A stretch of 64,000 nucleotides of DNA from Bacillota bacterium (GTDB lineage: Bacteria; Bacillota; Clostridia; Christensenellales; SZUA-584), in assembly GCA_023390815.1 (NCBI GenBank), contig JAEWCC010000035.1, forward strand, positions 1-64,000, in the 5' to 3' direction. A program made the translations under genes and the position numbers. The notes under the pieces are model-generated. The model ran no database searches. It was not told the origin of the DNA and saw nothing but the letters and a program-made list of their open reading frames with translations. Position 1 is the first letter of the stretch; each line of letters begins with the position of its first letter. This document shows, piece by piece, positions 35,145 to 44,623 of this stretch.

Positions 35145-36944
35145 ATGACGACCGCTACCGAACGCATACGCAATTTCTGCATCATCGCGCATATTGACCA
35201 CGGCAAATCGACGCTGGCCGACCGGCTTATCGAGGCGACCAACACCGTACCTCAGCGCGACATGCATGAACAGATACTCGATACGATGGAGCTTGAGCAG
35301 GAGCGCGGCATCACCATTAAGGCGCAGGCTGTCCGCATGTTCTATATGAAGGACGGCACGGAGTATATGCTCAACCTGATTGACACGCCGGGCCATGTGG
35401 ACTTTACCTATGAGGTGTCACGCAGCATGGCGGCCTGCGAAGGCGCAATACTCGTCGTGGACGCAAGCCAGGGCATTGAAGCGCAGACGCTCGCCAACGT
35501 ATATCTCGCGATGGACAACAACCTCGAGATCCTTCCGGTCATCAACAAGATCGACCTGCCTTCGGCGCGGCCCGAAGAGGTATGCAAGGAGATCGAAGAC
35601 GTGCTGGGTCTCGATACATCGTACGCGCCGCGCATCAGCGCCAAGGAAGGTATCGGTACGGAGGATGTGCTGCGTGCCGTCATCGACTATTTGCCCGCAC
35701 CTAAGGGAAACCGCGAAGGTAAGCTTAAGGCGCTGATATTCGATTCCTACTATGATAATTATAAAGGCGCGATCAGCTATGTGCGCGTCAAGGAAGGCAG
35801 CGTAAAACCGGGCGACGATATCCTGTTCATGGCTGCGGGGAAACGTTTTGATGTGACTGAAGTGGGCGTATTCACACCCTCGCTGCTGCCCGTGCCCTCA
35901 CTCTCGGCGGGCGAGGTGGGCTATATCGCGGCAAGCATCAAAAACGTCTCGGACACGCGCGTGGGCGATACGATCACCAACGCGGAAAACGGCGCGGCAG
36001 AGCCGCTGCCGGGTTACAAGGAAGTCACGCCGATGGTTTTCTGCGGTATCTACCCGGCAGACGGCGCGAAATACGACGACCTGCGCGACGCGCTCGCCAA
36101 GCTGGAGCTCAACGACGCCTCGCTGATCTATGAGCCGGAGACGTCCGTCGCATTGGGCTTCGGGTTCCGCTGCGGCTTTTTGGGTCTGCTGCACATGGAA
36201 ATCATTCAGGAGCGGCGCGAGCGCGAGTACGATCTCGATCTCGTGACGACCGCACCGGGCGTCAGCTATCACGTCGTCACCGTACGGGGCGAAAAGCTCG
36301 TCGTGGATAACCCGACCAATCTGCCGCCTACCGTGATGATCGACTATATGGAAGAACCGGTTGTGAACGCGACGATCATGTCTCCTGATGAGTATGTGGG
36401 CGCAATCATGGACCTTTGCCAGGAAAAGCGCGGCGTATTCAAGAACATGGAATATATCGAAGCGACGCGCGTGATGATCCATTACGAGCTTCCGCTCAAC
36501 GAGATCATATACGACTTTTTCGACATGCTCAAATCCCGCACGCGTGGCTACGCATCACTGGACTATGAGATAAAGGGATACGAGAAGAGCGATCTCGTGC
36601 GGCTGGATATGCTGCTGAACGGCGATCCGTGTGACGCGCTGTCCATCATCGTGCACCGCGACAAGGCATACGCGCGCGGACGCACTATCGCCGAAAAGCT
36701 GAAGGACGCGATCCCGCGGCAGATGTTCGAAATTCCGATACAGGCGGCGATTGGCGGCAAGGTGATTGCGCGTGAAACCGTAAAGGCGATGCGCAAGGAC
36801 GTGCTGGCCAAGTGCTATGGCGGCGACATATCGCGCAAGCGCAAGCTGCTCGAAAAGCAGAAGGAAGGCAAGAAGCGTATGCGGCAGGTAGGCAGCGTAC
36901 AGGTGCCTTCTGAGGCGTTTATGTCAGTATTGAAGATGGACTGA
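35145..36944 (+). CDS. lepA: Elongation factor 4 (LepA)
   Basis: Translational GTPase that back-translocates ribosomes and aids 30S biogenesis. 599 residues. G1 AHIDHGKST (15-23), G3 DTPGHVDF, G4 NKIDLP, EF-G-like domains and the LepA-specific C-terminal domain ending RKRKLLEKQKEGKKRMRQVG. Shares its final base with the hemW start; the lepA-hemW-hrcA order is classic for Firmicutes. Confidence 0.97.
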   Translation: MTTATERIRNFCIIAHIDHGKSTLADRLIEATNTVPQRDMHEQILDTMELEQERGITIKAQAVRMFYMKDGTEYMLNLIDTPGHVDFTYEVSRSMAACEGAILVVDASQGIEAQTLANVYLAMDNNLEILPVINKIDLPSARPEEVCKEIEDVLGLDTSYAPRISAKEGIGTEDVLRAVIDYLPAPKGNREGKLKALIFDSYYDNYKGAISYVRVKEGSVKPGDDILFMAAGKRFDVTEVGVFTPSLLPVPSLSAGEVGYIAASIKNVSDTRVGDTITNAENGAAEPLPGYKEVTPMVFCGIYPADGAKYDDLRDALAKLELNDASLIYEPETSVALGFGFRCGFLGLLHMEIIQERREREYDLDLVTTAPGVSYHVVTVRGEKLVVDNPTNLPPTVMIDYMEEPVVNATIMSPDEYVGAIMDLCQEKRGVFKNMEYIEATRVMIHYELPLNEIIYDFFDMLKSRTRGYASLDYEIKGYEKSDLVRLDMLLNGDPCDALSIIVHRDKAYARGRTIAEKLKDAIPRQMFEIPIQAAIGGKVIARETVKAMRKDVLAKCYGGDISRKRKLLEKQKEGKKRMRQVGSVQVPSEAFMSVLKMD

Positions 36945-38074
36945 TGAAATCGCTGGGACTGTACATTCACATTCCGTTCTGCCGCCATAAGTGTTATTAC
37001 TGCGACTTCGTTTCATTTCCGAACCGTACGGATGTGATCGACGAATACATCGGCGCATTACTTGCGGAGGCGCGGCTCTACGGCGATATACTGAAAGAAC
37101 ATACCGTAAATACGGTGTTCATTGGCGGCGGTACGCCGTCGCTGTTGTCCGGCGCGCAGATGGGGCGGCTGCTTTCCGGGCTGAAGGAAGCCTGCAACTG
37201 GGCGGTGGAAGAGGTCACCATCGAAGCGAATCCCGAAACGCTGGATGAGGAGAAAGCTGCCAGCTACGCCAATGGCGGCGTGAATCGCCTGAGCCTGGGC
37301 CTGCAGACGCATGATGACGGCATATTGGCCGCCATCGGACGGCGGCATAGCTTCGAGGATTTTATTTCGGCGCTTGATATTGCGTACCGGTATTTTAATA
37401 ACATCAACGCAGATACCATATTCGCCCTCCCCGGACAATCCACCGAAAATTACGAGGAGACGCTGCGGCGTCTGGTTGCGCTGCGCATCCCGCATATCTC
37501 GTGCTACGCGTTGAAACTGGAAGAAGGCACCCGGCTTGCGGCGGAGTTTTCCGGCGCGGATGAGGATACCGACCGCGAAATGTACCATGCCGCCTCAGGC
37601 ATGCTGACGGCTGCCGGTTATGCCCACTACGAAACGTCAAATTTTGCCCTGCCGGGCTATGAATGCCTGCACAACCTGAAATACTGGACAGGCGGGGAAT
37701 ATCTCGGGCTCGGGGTTGCCGCCCACTCGTATTTGTCCGGCGAATCAAAAACCCGCCACGCCAACACGGAAAGCCTTGAAGAGTACCTGCGTACGGTGCA
37801 AGGCGGGGGAAAGCCCGTTGCGTATAGGGATGTGCTGACGGCAGAAGACGAGTTAACGGAGTATTTGATGCTTCGCCTCAGGCTGTCCCGGGGAATCGAC
37901 GCGAAAGACTATGCGCAGCGCTTCTGTGAAGACTTTTTTAAACGGTTTGCGGAACCGATTGAAACGGCGTATAGCGCGCAGCTGATCGTGGCGGACGCGC
38001 AGGGCATACGCCCCACGCTCAAGGGATTCGACCTGCAAAACACATTGATCGGCGAATTTATAAAAAAACTATGA
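36944..38074 (+). CDS. hemW: Radical SAM protein HemW (coproporphyrinogen oxidase-like)
   Basis: 376 residues. Radical SAM cluster C13, C17, C20 (CRHKCYYC), GGGTPSLL, and RLSLGLQTHDD. HemW proteins are heme chaperones, long mis-annotated as oxygen-independent coproporphyrinogen III oxidase (HemN); the length and lepA neighbourhood favour HemW. ATG overlaps the lepA stop (TGATGA). Confidence 0.92.
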   Translation: MKSLGLYIHIPFCRHKCYYCDFVSFPNRTDVIDEYIGALLAEARLYGDILKEHTVNTVFIGGGTPSLLSGAQMGRLLSGLKEACNWAVEEVTIEANPETLDEEKAASYANGGVNRLSLGLQTHDDGILAAIGRRHSFEDFISALDIAYRYFNNINADTIFALPGQSTENYEETLRRLVALRIPHISCYALKLEEGTRLAAEFSGADEDTDREMYHAASGMLTAAGYAHYETSNFALPGYECLHNLKYWTGGEYLGLGVAAHSYLSGESKTRHANTESLEEYLRTVQGGGKPVAYRDVLTAEDELTEYLMLRLRLSRGIDAKDYAQRFCEDFFKRFAEPIETAYSAQLIVADAQGIRPTLKGFDLQNTLIGEFIKKL

Positions 38075-38089
38075 ACAGGCACTGAGCTA

Positions 38090-38118
38090 TTGACTTTTCA
38101 ACCAATCGGTGCTATTTT
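38090..38118 (+). promoter_or_regulatory. Heat-shock operon promoter
   Basis: TTGACT (38090-38095), 17-nt spacer, TATTTT (38113-38118). Start near 38125, just before the CIRCE element. Confidence 0.75.
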
Positions 38119-38130
38119 TATTGCATGATG

Positions 38131-38157
38131 TTAGCACTCGACGTGCATGAGTGCTAA
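38131..38157. promoter_or_regulatory. CIRCE operator
   Basis: Perfect TTAGCACTC - 9 nt - GAGTGCTAA. HrcA binds it and represses the hrcA-grpE-dnaK-dnaJ operon until heat shock. It lies in the 5' untranslated region, 16 nt before hrcA. Confidence 0.98.
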
Positions 38158-38173
38158 CAATGGAAGGCGTATC

Positions 38174-39214
38174 ATGGATATGAACGAAAGGAAGCTGAAT
38201 ATATTAAAAGCGGTCATCGATGATTACATCATGACTGGTCTTCCTATTGGTTCGCGGACGATTTCCAGAAAGCACGGCATCGAACTGAGCTCCGCGACGA
38301 TACGCAATGAAATGGCGGACTTGGAGGAGTTGGGCTATCTGGAACAGCCGCATACTTCCGCGGGCCGCGTACCTTCCAACAAAGCCTATCGATTCTATGT
38401 GGACCGGCTGATGAGCGTTGCGAAGCTCAACGCGGACGAGGCGAAGCGTATTCGGAGCTACTTTGAGAACCGTGTCTCAGAGATCGAACAAATTATGGAG
38501 CGCGCGGCGCAGGTGCTGTCCGATACCACGCACCATATATCGATGGTTTTAAAACCGCAGCTGAAGAAATCGCAGATCAGGCGCATTCAGATCGTACGGA
38601 TTACGGAGAAAAAGGCGATTCTGCTGGTGGTGACAAGCGCAGGGCTGGTTAAGGATACGATGATCACAATTCCCGATGGCACTACGCCCGACTGCCTTGA
38701 GATGATCTCCAATATGCTGACCGATAAGCTATCCGGCAAGACGCTGGAGGAAGCCGAGAAGGATCTCGCGGCATGCGTGCGGGATCATGTGCAGGCCAAC
38801 AGCCGGTTCGTATCCGATGTGCTCAAGGTCATCGAAAGCAGTGTTGAACCGCAGGGTGAACAAGGTATTGTGCTTTCCGGAACGCAGAATATCATCGATT
38901 ATCCGGAATATATGAGCTTTGAAAAGGCCAAAAGCCTGGTCTCTCTGCTGGAGACCAAGGATATGCTTTACGATATGATGAAAAAGGCGACGCAGCTTGA
39001 ATTCTCTATCACCATCGGTAAGGAGAATGAAGCGCAGGAGCTTTATGATATGAGCGTGGTGACGGCAACATACAAGATCGGCGGGCGGGCGCTTGGCTCG
39101 TTCGGCGTCATCGGGCCCACCCGCATGGATTACGCAAAGATTGTATCGATACTGGGCTATGTGGGCAACAGCCTGGACAGCATATTATCCAACTTCATTG
39201 AGACAGACGAATAA
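38174..39214 (+). CDS. hrcA: Heat-inducible transcription repressor HrcA
   Basis: 346 residues. N-terminal winged helix (MNERKLNILKAVIDDYI; GSRTISRKHGIELSSATIRNEMADLEELGYLEQPHTSAGRVPS) and C-terminal HrcA domain. ATG 38174 has GGAAGG 6 nt upstream; an earlier in-frame ATG at 38147 lies inside CIRCE and is rejected. Autoregulated through CIRCE, folded with help from GroE in known systems. Confidence 0.97.
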   Translation: MDMNERKLNILKAVIDDYIMTGLPIGSRTISRKHGIELSSATIRNEMADLEELGYLEQPHTSAGRVPSNKAYRFYVDRLMSVAKLNADEAKRIRSYFENRVSEIEQIMERAAQVLSDTTHHISMVLKPQLKKSQIRRIQIVRITEKKAILLVVTSAGLVKDTMITIPDGTTPDCLEMISNMLTDKLSGKTLEEAEKDLAACVRDHVQANSRFVSDVLKVIESSVEPQGEQGIVLSGTQNIIDYPEYMSFEKAKSLVSLLETKDMLYDMMKKATQLEFSITIGKENEAQELYDMSVVTATYKIGGRALGSFGVIGPTRMDYAKIVSILGYVGNSLDSILSNFIETDE

Positions 39215-39228
39215 AGGTGGTGAAACCC

Positions 39229-39831
39229 ATGATTGATGAAAAGGACAAAATAAACGAACAGGGAGATGCGGAGAATATAGAGACGAATACATGCGAGACG
39301 TCAGAATCCCAGACAGCGTCGCAGCAGGCGGATGACATGGAGGCAAAAGCGCAAAAGAAAAACGGAAAGTACAACCATAAGCTTGAAGCGGCGCTGGAAG
39401 CTGCCGAGCGGGAGCGGGACGACTTCAAGGATAAATACCTGCGCACCTTCAGCGACTTCAACAACTACAAGAAGCGCAACCTCACAGCGGCGGCTGTCGC
39501 CAACCGGGATGGCCAGGCTGAGGTGATTATGAAGATACTCCCGGTGCTCGACAACTTCGAGCGCGCACTGGAACAAATGGACGAACAGTGCGATGACGGA
39601 TTTGTAAAGGGCATGTTCATGGTATACCGGCAGTTGTCATGCATTGCAGAAGCATTCGGCGTTAAGGAAATCGAGGCCAAATGTGCCCCGTTCGACCCGA
39701 ACCTGCATCAGGCGATCTCACTCGAGGAAGTCGAAGGGCAGGAGGCCGGAATCGTTGTCAATGTGCTGCAAAAAGGGTACATGATGGACGATAAGGTGTT
39801 AAGGCACAGTATTGTGACGGTTAGTAAATAA
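39229..39831 (+). CDS. grpE: Nucleotide exchange factor GrpE
   Basis: Releases ADP from DnaK. 200 residues from ATG 39229 (AAAGGTGG 8 nt upstream; GTG 39217 lies in that site). Acidic low-complexity N-terminus, long coiled coil, then DNFERALEQM and the C-terminal beta domain LEEVEGQEAGIVVNVLQKGYMMDDKVLR. 14 nt after hrcA. Confidence 0.95.
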   Translation: MIDEKDKINEQGDAENIETNTCETSESQTASQQADDMEAKAQKKNGKYNHKLEAALEAAERERDDFKDKYLRTFSDFNNYKKRNLTAAAVANRDGQAEVIMKILPVLDNFERALEQMDEQCDDGFVKGMFMVYRQLSCIAEAFGVKEIEAKCAPFDPNLHQAISLEEVEGQEAGIVVNVLQKGYMMDDKVLRHSIVTVSK

Positions 39832-39860
39832 TATATTTGAATATTGAGGAGGAGACAACG

Positions 39861-41729
39861 ATGGGTAAAATTATAGGAATCGACTTGGGAACGACCAACT
39901 CGTGTGTCGCCGTGATGGAAGGCGGCGAGCCGACAGTCATAGTTAACGCGGAGGGAAGCCGGACTACGCCTTCGGTGGTGGCATTTTCGAATACAGGCGA
40001 GCGCCTCGTGGGTAAAGTGGCCAAGAACCAGGCCATCACAAACCCCGACAGGACGATCGCTTCGATCAAGCGCGATATGGGTACCGACAGAAAGGTACAT
40101 ATCGACGGCAAGAACTACTCGCCGCAGGAAATTTCGGCGATGATTCTGCAGAAGATTAAGGCCGACGCGGAAGCATATCTCGGTGAGAAGGTCACCGACG
40201 CGGTTATCACGGTTCCGGCGTACTTTTCGGACAGCCAGCGTCAGGCAACCAAGGACGCGGGCAGGATTGCCGGACTCAACGTGCAGCGCATTATCAACGA
40301 GCCTACGGCGGCTTCGCTGGCCTACGGCATCGATAAGGAAGAGGAGCAAAAGATCCTCGTGTTCGACCTTGGCGGCGGTACGTTCGACGTTTCGATCCTC
40401 GACATCGGCGACGGTGTATTCGAAGTGCTCGCGACCAACGGCAACACGCGCCTCGGCGGCGACGACTTCGACCAGAAGGTGATGGATTATATCGTAGCGG
40501 AGTTCAAGAAAAGTAGCGGGATTGACCTTTCCAGAGATAAGATGGCGATGCAGCGCATCAAGGAAGCCGCTGAGAAGGCCAAAGTCGAGCTTTCAGGCGT
40601 GCTGCAGGCGAGCATCAACCTGCCGTTTATCACGGCGGACGCTTCCGGCCCCAAGCATCTCGATATGACGCTGACCCGCGCGAAGTTCAACGAACTGACG
40701 GCGGATCTCGTGCAGGCCACGGTGGAACCTACAAAGAAAGCGATGGCCGATGCGCACGTGACAGCGGCCGATCTTAAAAAGATCATCCTTGTCGGCGGTT
40801 CCACGCGTATCCCGGCTGTGCAGGATAAGGTAAAAGAACTGACGGGTAAAGACCCGTATAAGGGCATCAACCCGGATGAGTGCGTCGCGATCGGCGCGGC
40901 GATCCAGGCAGGCGTCATCGGCGGCGAAGTCAACGACATCGTACTGCTCGACGTAACCCCGCTGTCGCTCGGTATCGAGACGTTGGGCGGCGTATCGACC
41001 AAGCTCATTGAGCGCAACACGACGATCCCCACCCGGAAGAGCCAGGTGTTCTCGACCGCGGCGGACGGCCAGACGAGCGTGGAAATCCACGTGCTGCAGG
41101 GCGAGCGCGAAATGGCGGCGCATAACAAGACGCTCGGACGCTTCAACCTGACGGGTATCCCGCCGGCACCCCGCGGAGTGCCGCAGATCGAGGTCAGCTT
41201 CGATATCGACGCCAACGGCATCGTGCACGTTTCGGCTAAGGATTTGGGTACGGGCAACGAGCAGAAGGTTACGATCACGGCATCGACGAATATGTCCAAG
41301 GATGATATCGACAAGGCCGTTCAGGACGCCGAGCGCTTTGCGGCAGAAGATAAGAAGGAAAAGGAGCGCGTCGAAATTCGCAACAACGCAGACGCGATGG
41401 TATTCCAGACCGAGAAGACGCTCAAGGACCTGGGAGACAAGGTAAGCAGCGAGGACAAGGGAAAGATCGATGCTGAGGTTTCCAATGTGAAGAGCGCGCT
41501 TGCGGGCACGGATACCGACGCAATCAAAGCGGCGGCTGACCGGCTTTCGCAGGTGTCGTACGACGTGTTCGGCAAGGTGTACCAGCAGGCAAACGCGCAG
41601 GCGAATGCCGCAGGCGGCGGATATCAGGCAGGGCCGCAACCGGGTGCCGAAACTGGGAGCGCACCGCGCGAGGACGATGTAGTGGATGCGGACTACGAGG
41701 TCGTGGATGACGACAAGAAAAACAAATAA
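39861..41729 (+). CDS. dnaK: Molecular chaperone DnaK
   Basis: Hsp70, 622 residues. GIDLGTTNSCVAVM at the N-terminus, LVFDLGGGTFDVSIL, VGGSTRIPAVQ, linker region DVTPLSLGIETLGG, substrate-binding domain and a Gly/Ala-rich tail ending in acidic residues. ATG 39861 has GAGGAGGAG upstream. Confidence 0.98.
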   Translation: MGKIIGIDLGTTNSCVAVMEGGEPTVIVNAEGSRTTPSVVAFSNTGERLVGKVAKNQAITNPDRTIASIKRDMGTDRKVHIDGKNYSPQEISAMILQKIKADAEAYLGEKVTDAVITVPAYFSDSQRQATKDAGRIAGLNVQRIINEPTAASLAYGIDKEEEQKILVFDLGGGTFDVSILDIGDGVFEVLATNGNTRLGGDDFDQKVMDYIVAEFKKSSGIDLSRDKMAMQRIKEAAEKAKVELSGVLQASINLPFITADASGPKHLDMTLTRAKFNELTADLVQATVEPTKKAMADAHVTAADLKKIILVGGSTRIPAVQDKVKELTGKDPYKGINPDECVAIGAAIQAGVIGGEVNDIVLLDVTPLSLGIETLGGVSTKLIERNTTIPTRKSQVFSTAADGQTSVEIHVLQGEREMAAHNKTLGRFNLTGIPPAPRGVPQIEVSFDIDANGIVHVSAKDLGTGNEQKVTITASTNMSKDDIDKAVQDAERFAAEDKKEKERVEIRNNADAMVFQTEKTLKDLGDKVSSEDKGKIDAEVSNVKSALAGTDTDAIKAAADRLSQVSYDVFGKVYQQANAQANAAGGGYQAGPQPGAETGSAPREDDVVDADYEVVDDDKKNK

Positions 41730-41755
41730 AACATTTTTATTACTCGATAATATGA

Positions 41756-41803
41756 TATAATATGTTGCCTGAAAAGCCAGAGCGTAACGCTTTGGCTTTT
41801 CAG
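41756..41803 (+). promoter_or_regulatory. TATAAT box followed by a 16-bp hairpin between dnaK and dnaJ
   Basis: TATAAT (41756-41761, poor -35) sits 7 nt before a stem of 16 bp (41769-41784 with 41788-41803, one G-U, TAA loop). There is no T-tract after the hairpin. RNA started here would begin with the hairpin; in read-through RNA it could act as a processing or stability element. Confidence 0.55.
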
Positions 41804-41886
41804 CGATGTCTATTATGGGTCGAAAGATACACGAGGTTTCTGAAAGGCAAACGGCTTTTTGGAGCACGATATAGGTGGTGCAAATT

Positions 41887-42999
41887 TTGGCGGCGAAACG
41901 AGATTATTACGAGATTCTGGGGATAGAACGCAGTGCCAGCACGGACGATATCCGGAAAGCATACCGGCGGCTGGCCAAGCAATATCACCCGGATATGAAC
42001 AGCGATAACAAGGACGAGGCGGCGGAAAAGTTCAAGGAAGTCAGCGAAGCCTATTCGGTACTCAGCGACGACCAAAAAAAGAGGCAATACGATACTTTTG
42101 GGCACGCGGCATTTGAGAACGGCGGAGCGGGCGGCGGTTTTGGCGGCTTTGGCGACTTCATGGGCGGCTTCGGTGACATTTTCGACAGCTTTTTTGGCGG
42201 CGGCGCTTCTTCACGCAACCGTACCGGCCCGGTGCGCGGAGCCGATTTGCGCATGGAGCTGCGTATCACCTTTGAAGAAGCCGCGTTTGGCGTTGCGCGC
42301 GAGATCAGCCTGAATAAAGACATGAGCTGCGAAACCTGCGGCGGCACGGGTGCAAAACCCGGTACAAGCCCCAAAACCTGCGGGACTTGCGGGGGCACCG
42401 GACAGCTCCGTCAGCAGCGTAACACGAGCTTCGGCAGCTTTGTGAACGTTGTGGATTGCCCGGATTGCGGAGGCCGCGGAAGCATCATCAAGGACCCTTG
42501 CCCGGATTGCGGAGGCCGTGGTATCCGCAAACAGCAAAAAAAGATCAAGCTCAATATCCCGGCCGGTATCGACAATGGCCAGGTGCTTACCATGAGAGGC
42601 GAGGGCGCGGCAGGACAGCGCGGGGGCATGCCGGGCGATCTGCAGATTTATATCTCGGTACAGCCGCATAAGTTCTTCACGCGTGAAGGGTACGATCTAT
42701 ATATCGACATGCCGGTATCGTTTGTGGACGCTGCGCTCGGCACGGAACTCCTCATCCCGACGCTGGACGGCAAAGCGAAGTATAAAATGGGCGAAGGCAC
42801 GCAAACAGGAACCGTGTTCCGTCTCAAAGACAAAGGCGTTCAACACCTGAATTCTTCGCGCAAGGGTAGTTTGTACGTGCGCGTGCATGTGGAGACGCCG
42901 CAAAAACTTAACGAAAAACAAAAGGAGCTGCTGCGCCAGTTCGAGAAGCTTTCCAGCAAGAAGGAAAAAAGCTTTTTTGAGCAGGTGAGCGAGTCATAA
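41887..42999 (+). CDS. dnaJ: Chaperone protein DnaJ
   Basis: Hsp40, 370 residues from TTG 41887, which gives the usual N-terminus MAAKRDYYEILG and has TAGGTGGTG 6 nt upstream. J domain with HPD at 34-36, Gly/Phe-rich linker, four CxxCxGxG zinc repeats (CETCGGTG, CGTCGGTG, CPDCGGRG twice) and C-terminal client domain. Separated from dnaK by 157 nt holding a hairpin. Confidence 0.97.
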   Translation: MAAKRDYYEILGIERSASTDDIRKAYRRLAKQYHPDMNSDNKDEAAEKFKEVSEAYSVLSDDQKKRQYDTFGHAAFENGGAGGGFGGFGDFMGGFGDIFDSFFGGGASSRNRTGPVRGADLRMELRITFEEAAFGVAREISLNKDMSCETCGGTGAKPGTSPKTCGTCGGTGQLRQQRNTSFGSFVNVVDCPDCGGRGSIIKDPCPDCGGRGIRKQQKKIKLNIPAGIDNGQVLTMRGEGAAGQRGGMPGDLQIYISVQPHKFFTREGYDLYIDMPVSFVDAALGTELLIPTLDGKAKYKMGEGTQTGTVFRLKDKGVQHLNSSRKGSLYVRVHVETPQKLNEKQKELLRQFEKLSSKKEKSFFEQVSES

Positions 43000-43926
43000 A
43001 TGAACTGGAAACAAGTCTGTATTTCAACAACGGATGAGGCGGCGGACGTCGTATCATCGATTCTCGTGGATGCCGGAGCCACTGGCGCGGAGATTGAAGG
43101 TGGCATCGTGCCCGAGCCGGTGGGCGACGAATGGACGGGCGATATTGCGCCGCCCCAGGGCGTGAGGGTAAAAGCCTATTTTGGCGAGGATGGCTTTGAA
43201 GCCACCATCGAATACATCCGCGAACGGATTGAGACTCTTCGGAAAAGCGATGAGGATACGGGTGATTTGGATATTTCGGTCAATACCGTAGCGGATACCG
43301 ATTGGAACGAGAATTTCAAAAAGCATTTTACAACGTTTCGTGCCGCCGGGCGTGTCGTCATTAAACCGACATGGGAAGAATATAAGGAACAAGCCGGCGA
43401 TATCGTGATTGAGATGGACCCGGGTATGGCGTTCGGATCGGGCGTTCACGAGACGACGCGCATGTGTCTTGAACTGCTGCAAAAGTATATGAAGCCCGGC
43501 GACCGCGTATTGGATGTCGGCTGCGGTTCGGGCATACTCGGTATCGCGGCAAAAAAACTGGGCGCGGCGGACGTACTCGCGCTGGATTACGACAGCGTCA
43601 GCGTGGAAGTCACGCGGCAGAACGCGCAGCGCAACGGTGCCGCCCTTGAAGCGCGGCGTTCCGACCTGCTGCAGGCGGCGGGAAATGAAACCTGTGATAT
43701 CATACTCGCCAACATCATTGCGGATATCATCATCCGGCTCAACGAGGATGTAAGGGAATATCTGCTGCCAAGCAGCGTGTATATTATCTCCGGCATCATC
43801 GTGGACAGGCTGGACGAGGTGTTGCAATCGCTGAAGGAGAACGGGCTGAAGCCGGTGGAAACCGTGCAGATGGCCGATTGGCGCGCGGTCGCGGTAAGGA
43901 GAGACGATGCACCGGGCTTACACTGA
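43000..43926 (+). CDS. prmA: Ribosomal protein L11 methyltransferase
   Basis: 308 residues. N-terminal L11-binding ferredoxin-like domain, then SAM site VLDVGCGSGILGIAAKKLGA and active region IILANIIADIIIRL. MDPGMAFGSGVHETTRMCLE is the family signature. Starts immediately after the dnaJ stop. Confidence 0.95.
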   Translation: MNWKQVCISTTDEAADVVSSILVDAGATGAEIEGGIVPEPVGDEWTGDIAPPQGVRVKAYFGEDGFEATIEYIRERIETLRKSDEDTGDLDISVNTVADTDWNENFKKHFTTFRAAGRVVIKPTWEEYKEQAGDIVIEMDPGMAFGSGVHETTRMCLELLQKYMKPGDRVLDVGCGSGILGIAAKKLGAADVLALDYDSVSVEVTRQNAQRNGAALEARRSDLLQAAGNETCDIILANIIADIIIRLNEDVREYLLPSSVYIISGIIVDRLDEVLQSLKENGLKPVETVQMADWRAVAVRRDDAPGLH

Positions 43927-44623
43927 ACCGTCCGATATCCTGAGCGGACAAGCCGTCATCCGGGGCGATGAGGCGAAACACATGAAAAACGTGCTGCGCA
44001 TGCAGACGGGGGATTTTTTTATTGCGTTTGACGGTACCGGGGTGGATTATACGTGCCGGATTACCGCTATCGGCGGGGATATCGAAGCGCAGATCGTATC
44101 CAGTGAGCGCACCACGAGGGAGCCCAAGGTTCGCGTTACGCTGTATCAGGCGTATCCGAAATCCGCGAAGATGGAGGACATCGTGCAAAAAGCGGTGGAA
44201 CTAGGCGCAACGGGCATTGTCCCGTTTCTCTCGCAGCGCTGCGTGAAACGTCCTGAGGATGGAGCGCGGCTTCGGCGCGTAGCGCTTGCCGCGGTGAAGC
44301 AATGCGGGCGCAGCGTACTTCCCGAAGTGACCGATGTGCTGAGCATGAACGAGGCGGTTGCGCGTATGAAAGCGCATGACAGGCTCATCGTATGTTGGGA
44401 AGAGGAGACTCATACTTCGCTCAAACAGGCGCTGGAAGGCGAGTTTGCCGATATCGGCGTGGTGATCGGGCCGGAGGGCGGTTTTGAAGCGGCAGAGGTG
44501 GAGCGGCTGCGGGGCATCGGCGGCGTATCCGCAACGCTCGGACCGCGCATACTGCGCACCGAGACAGCGGGTATCGCGGTGCTGGCGGCCGTATTTTTTG
44601 ACAAGGGGCAGATGCAATATTGA
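43907..44623 (+). CDS. rsmE: 16S rRNA (uracil(1498)-N3)-methyltransferase
   Basis: SPOUT methyltransferase, 238 residues. N-terminal PUA-like region (GDEAKHMKNVLRMQTGD) and C-terminal knot with IGPEGGFEAAEVE and LGPRILRTETAGIAVLAA. Overlaps prmA by 20 nt and mtaB by 4 nt. Confidence 0.95.
   Translation: MHRAYTEPSDILSGQAVIRGDEAKHMKNVLRMQTGDFFIAFDGTGVDYTCRITAIGGDIEAQIVSSERTTREPKVRVTLYQAYPKSAKMEDIVQKAVELGATGIVPFLSQRCVKRPEDGARLRRVALAAVKQCGRSVLPEVTDVLSMNEAVARMKAHDRLIVCWEEETHTSLKQALEGEFADIGVVIGPEGGFEAAEVERLRGIGGVSATLGPRILRTETAGIAVLAAVFFDKGQMQY

Noticed and set aside
38147..38173. Earlier ATG for hrcA
   Set aside because: It lies inside the CIRCE element and the residues before MNERKLN do not belong to HrcA; a ribosome-binding site precedes ATG 38174.
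42115..42200. Low-complexity GGC-rich stretch
   Set aside because: It encodes the Gly/Phe-rich linker of DnaJ.
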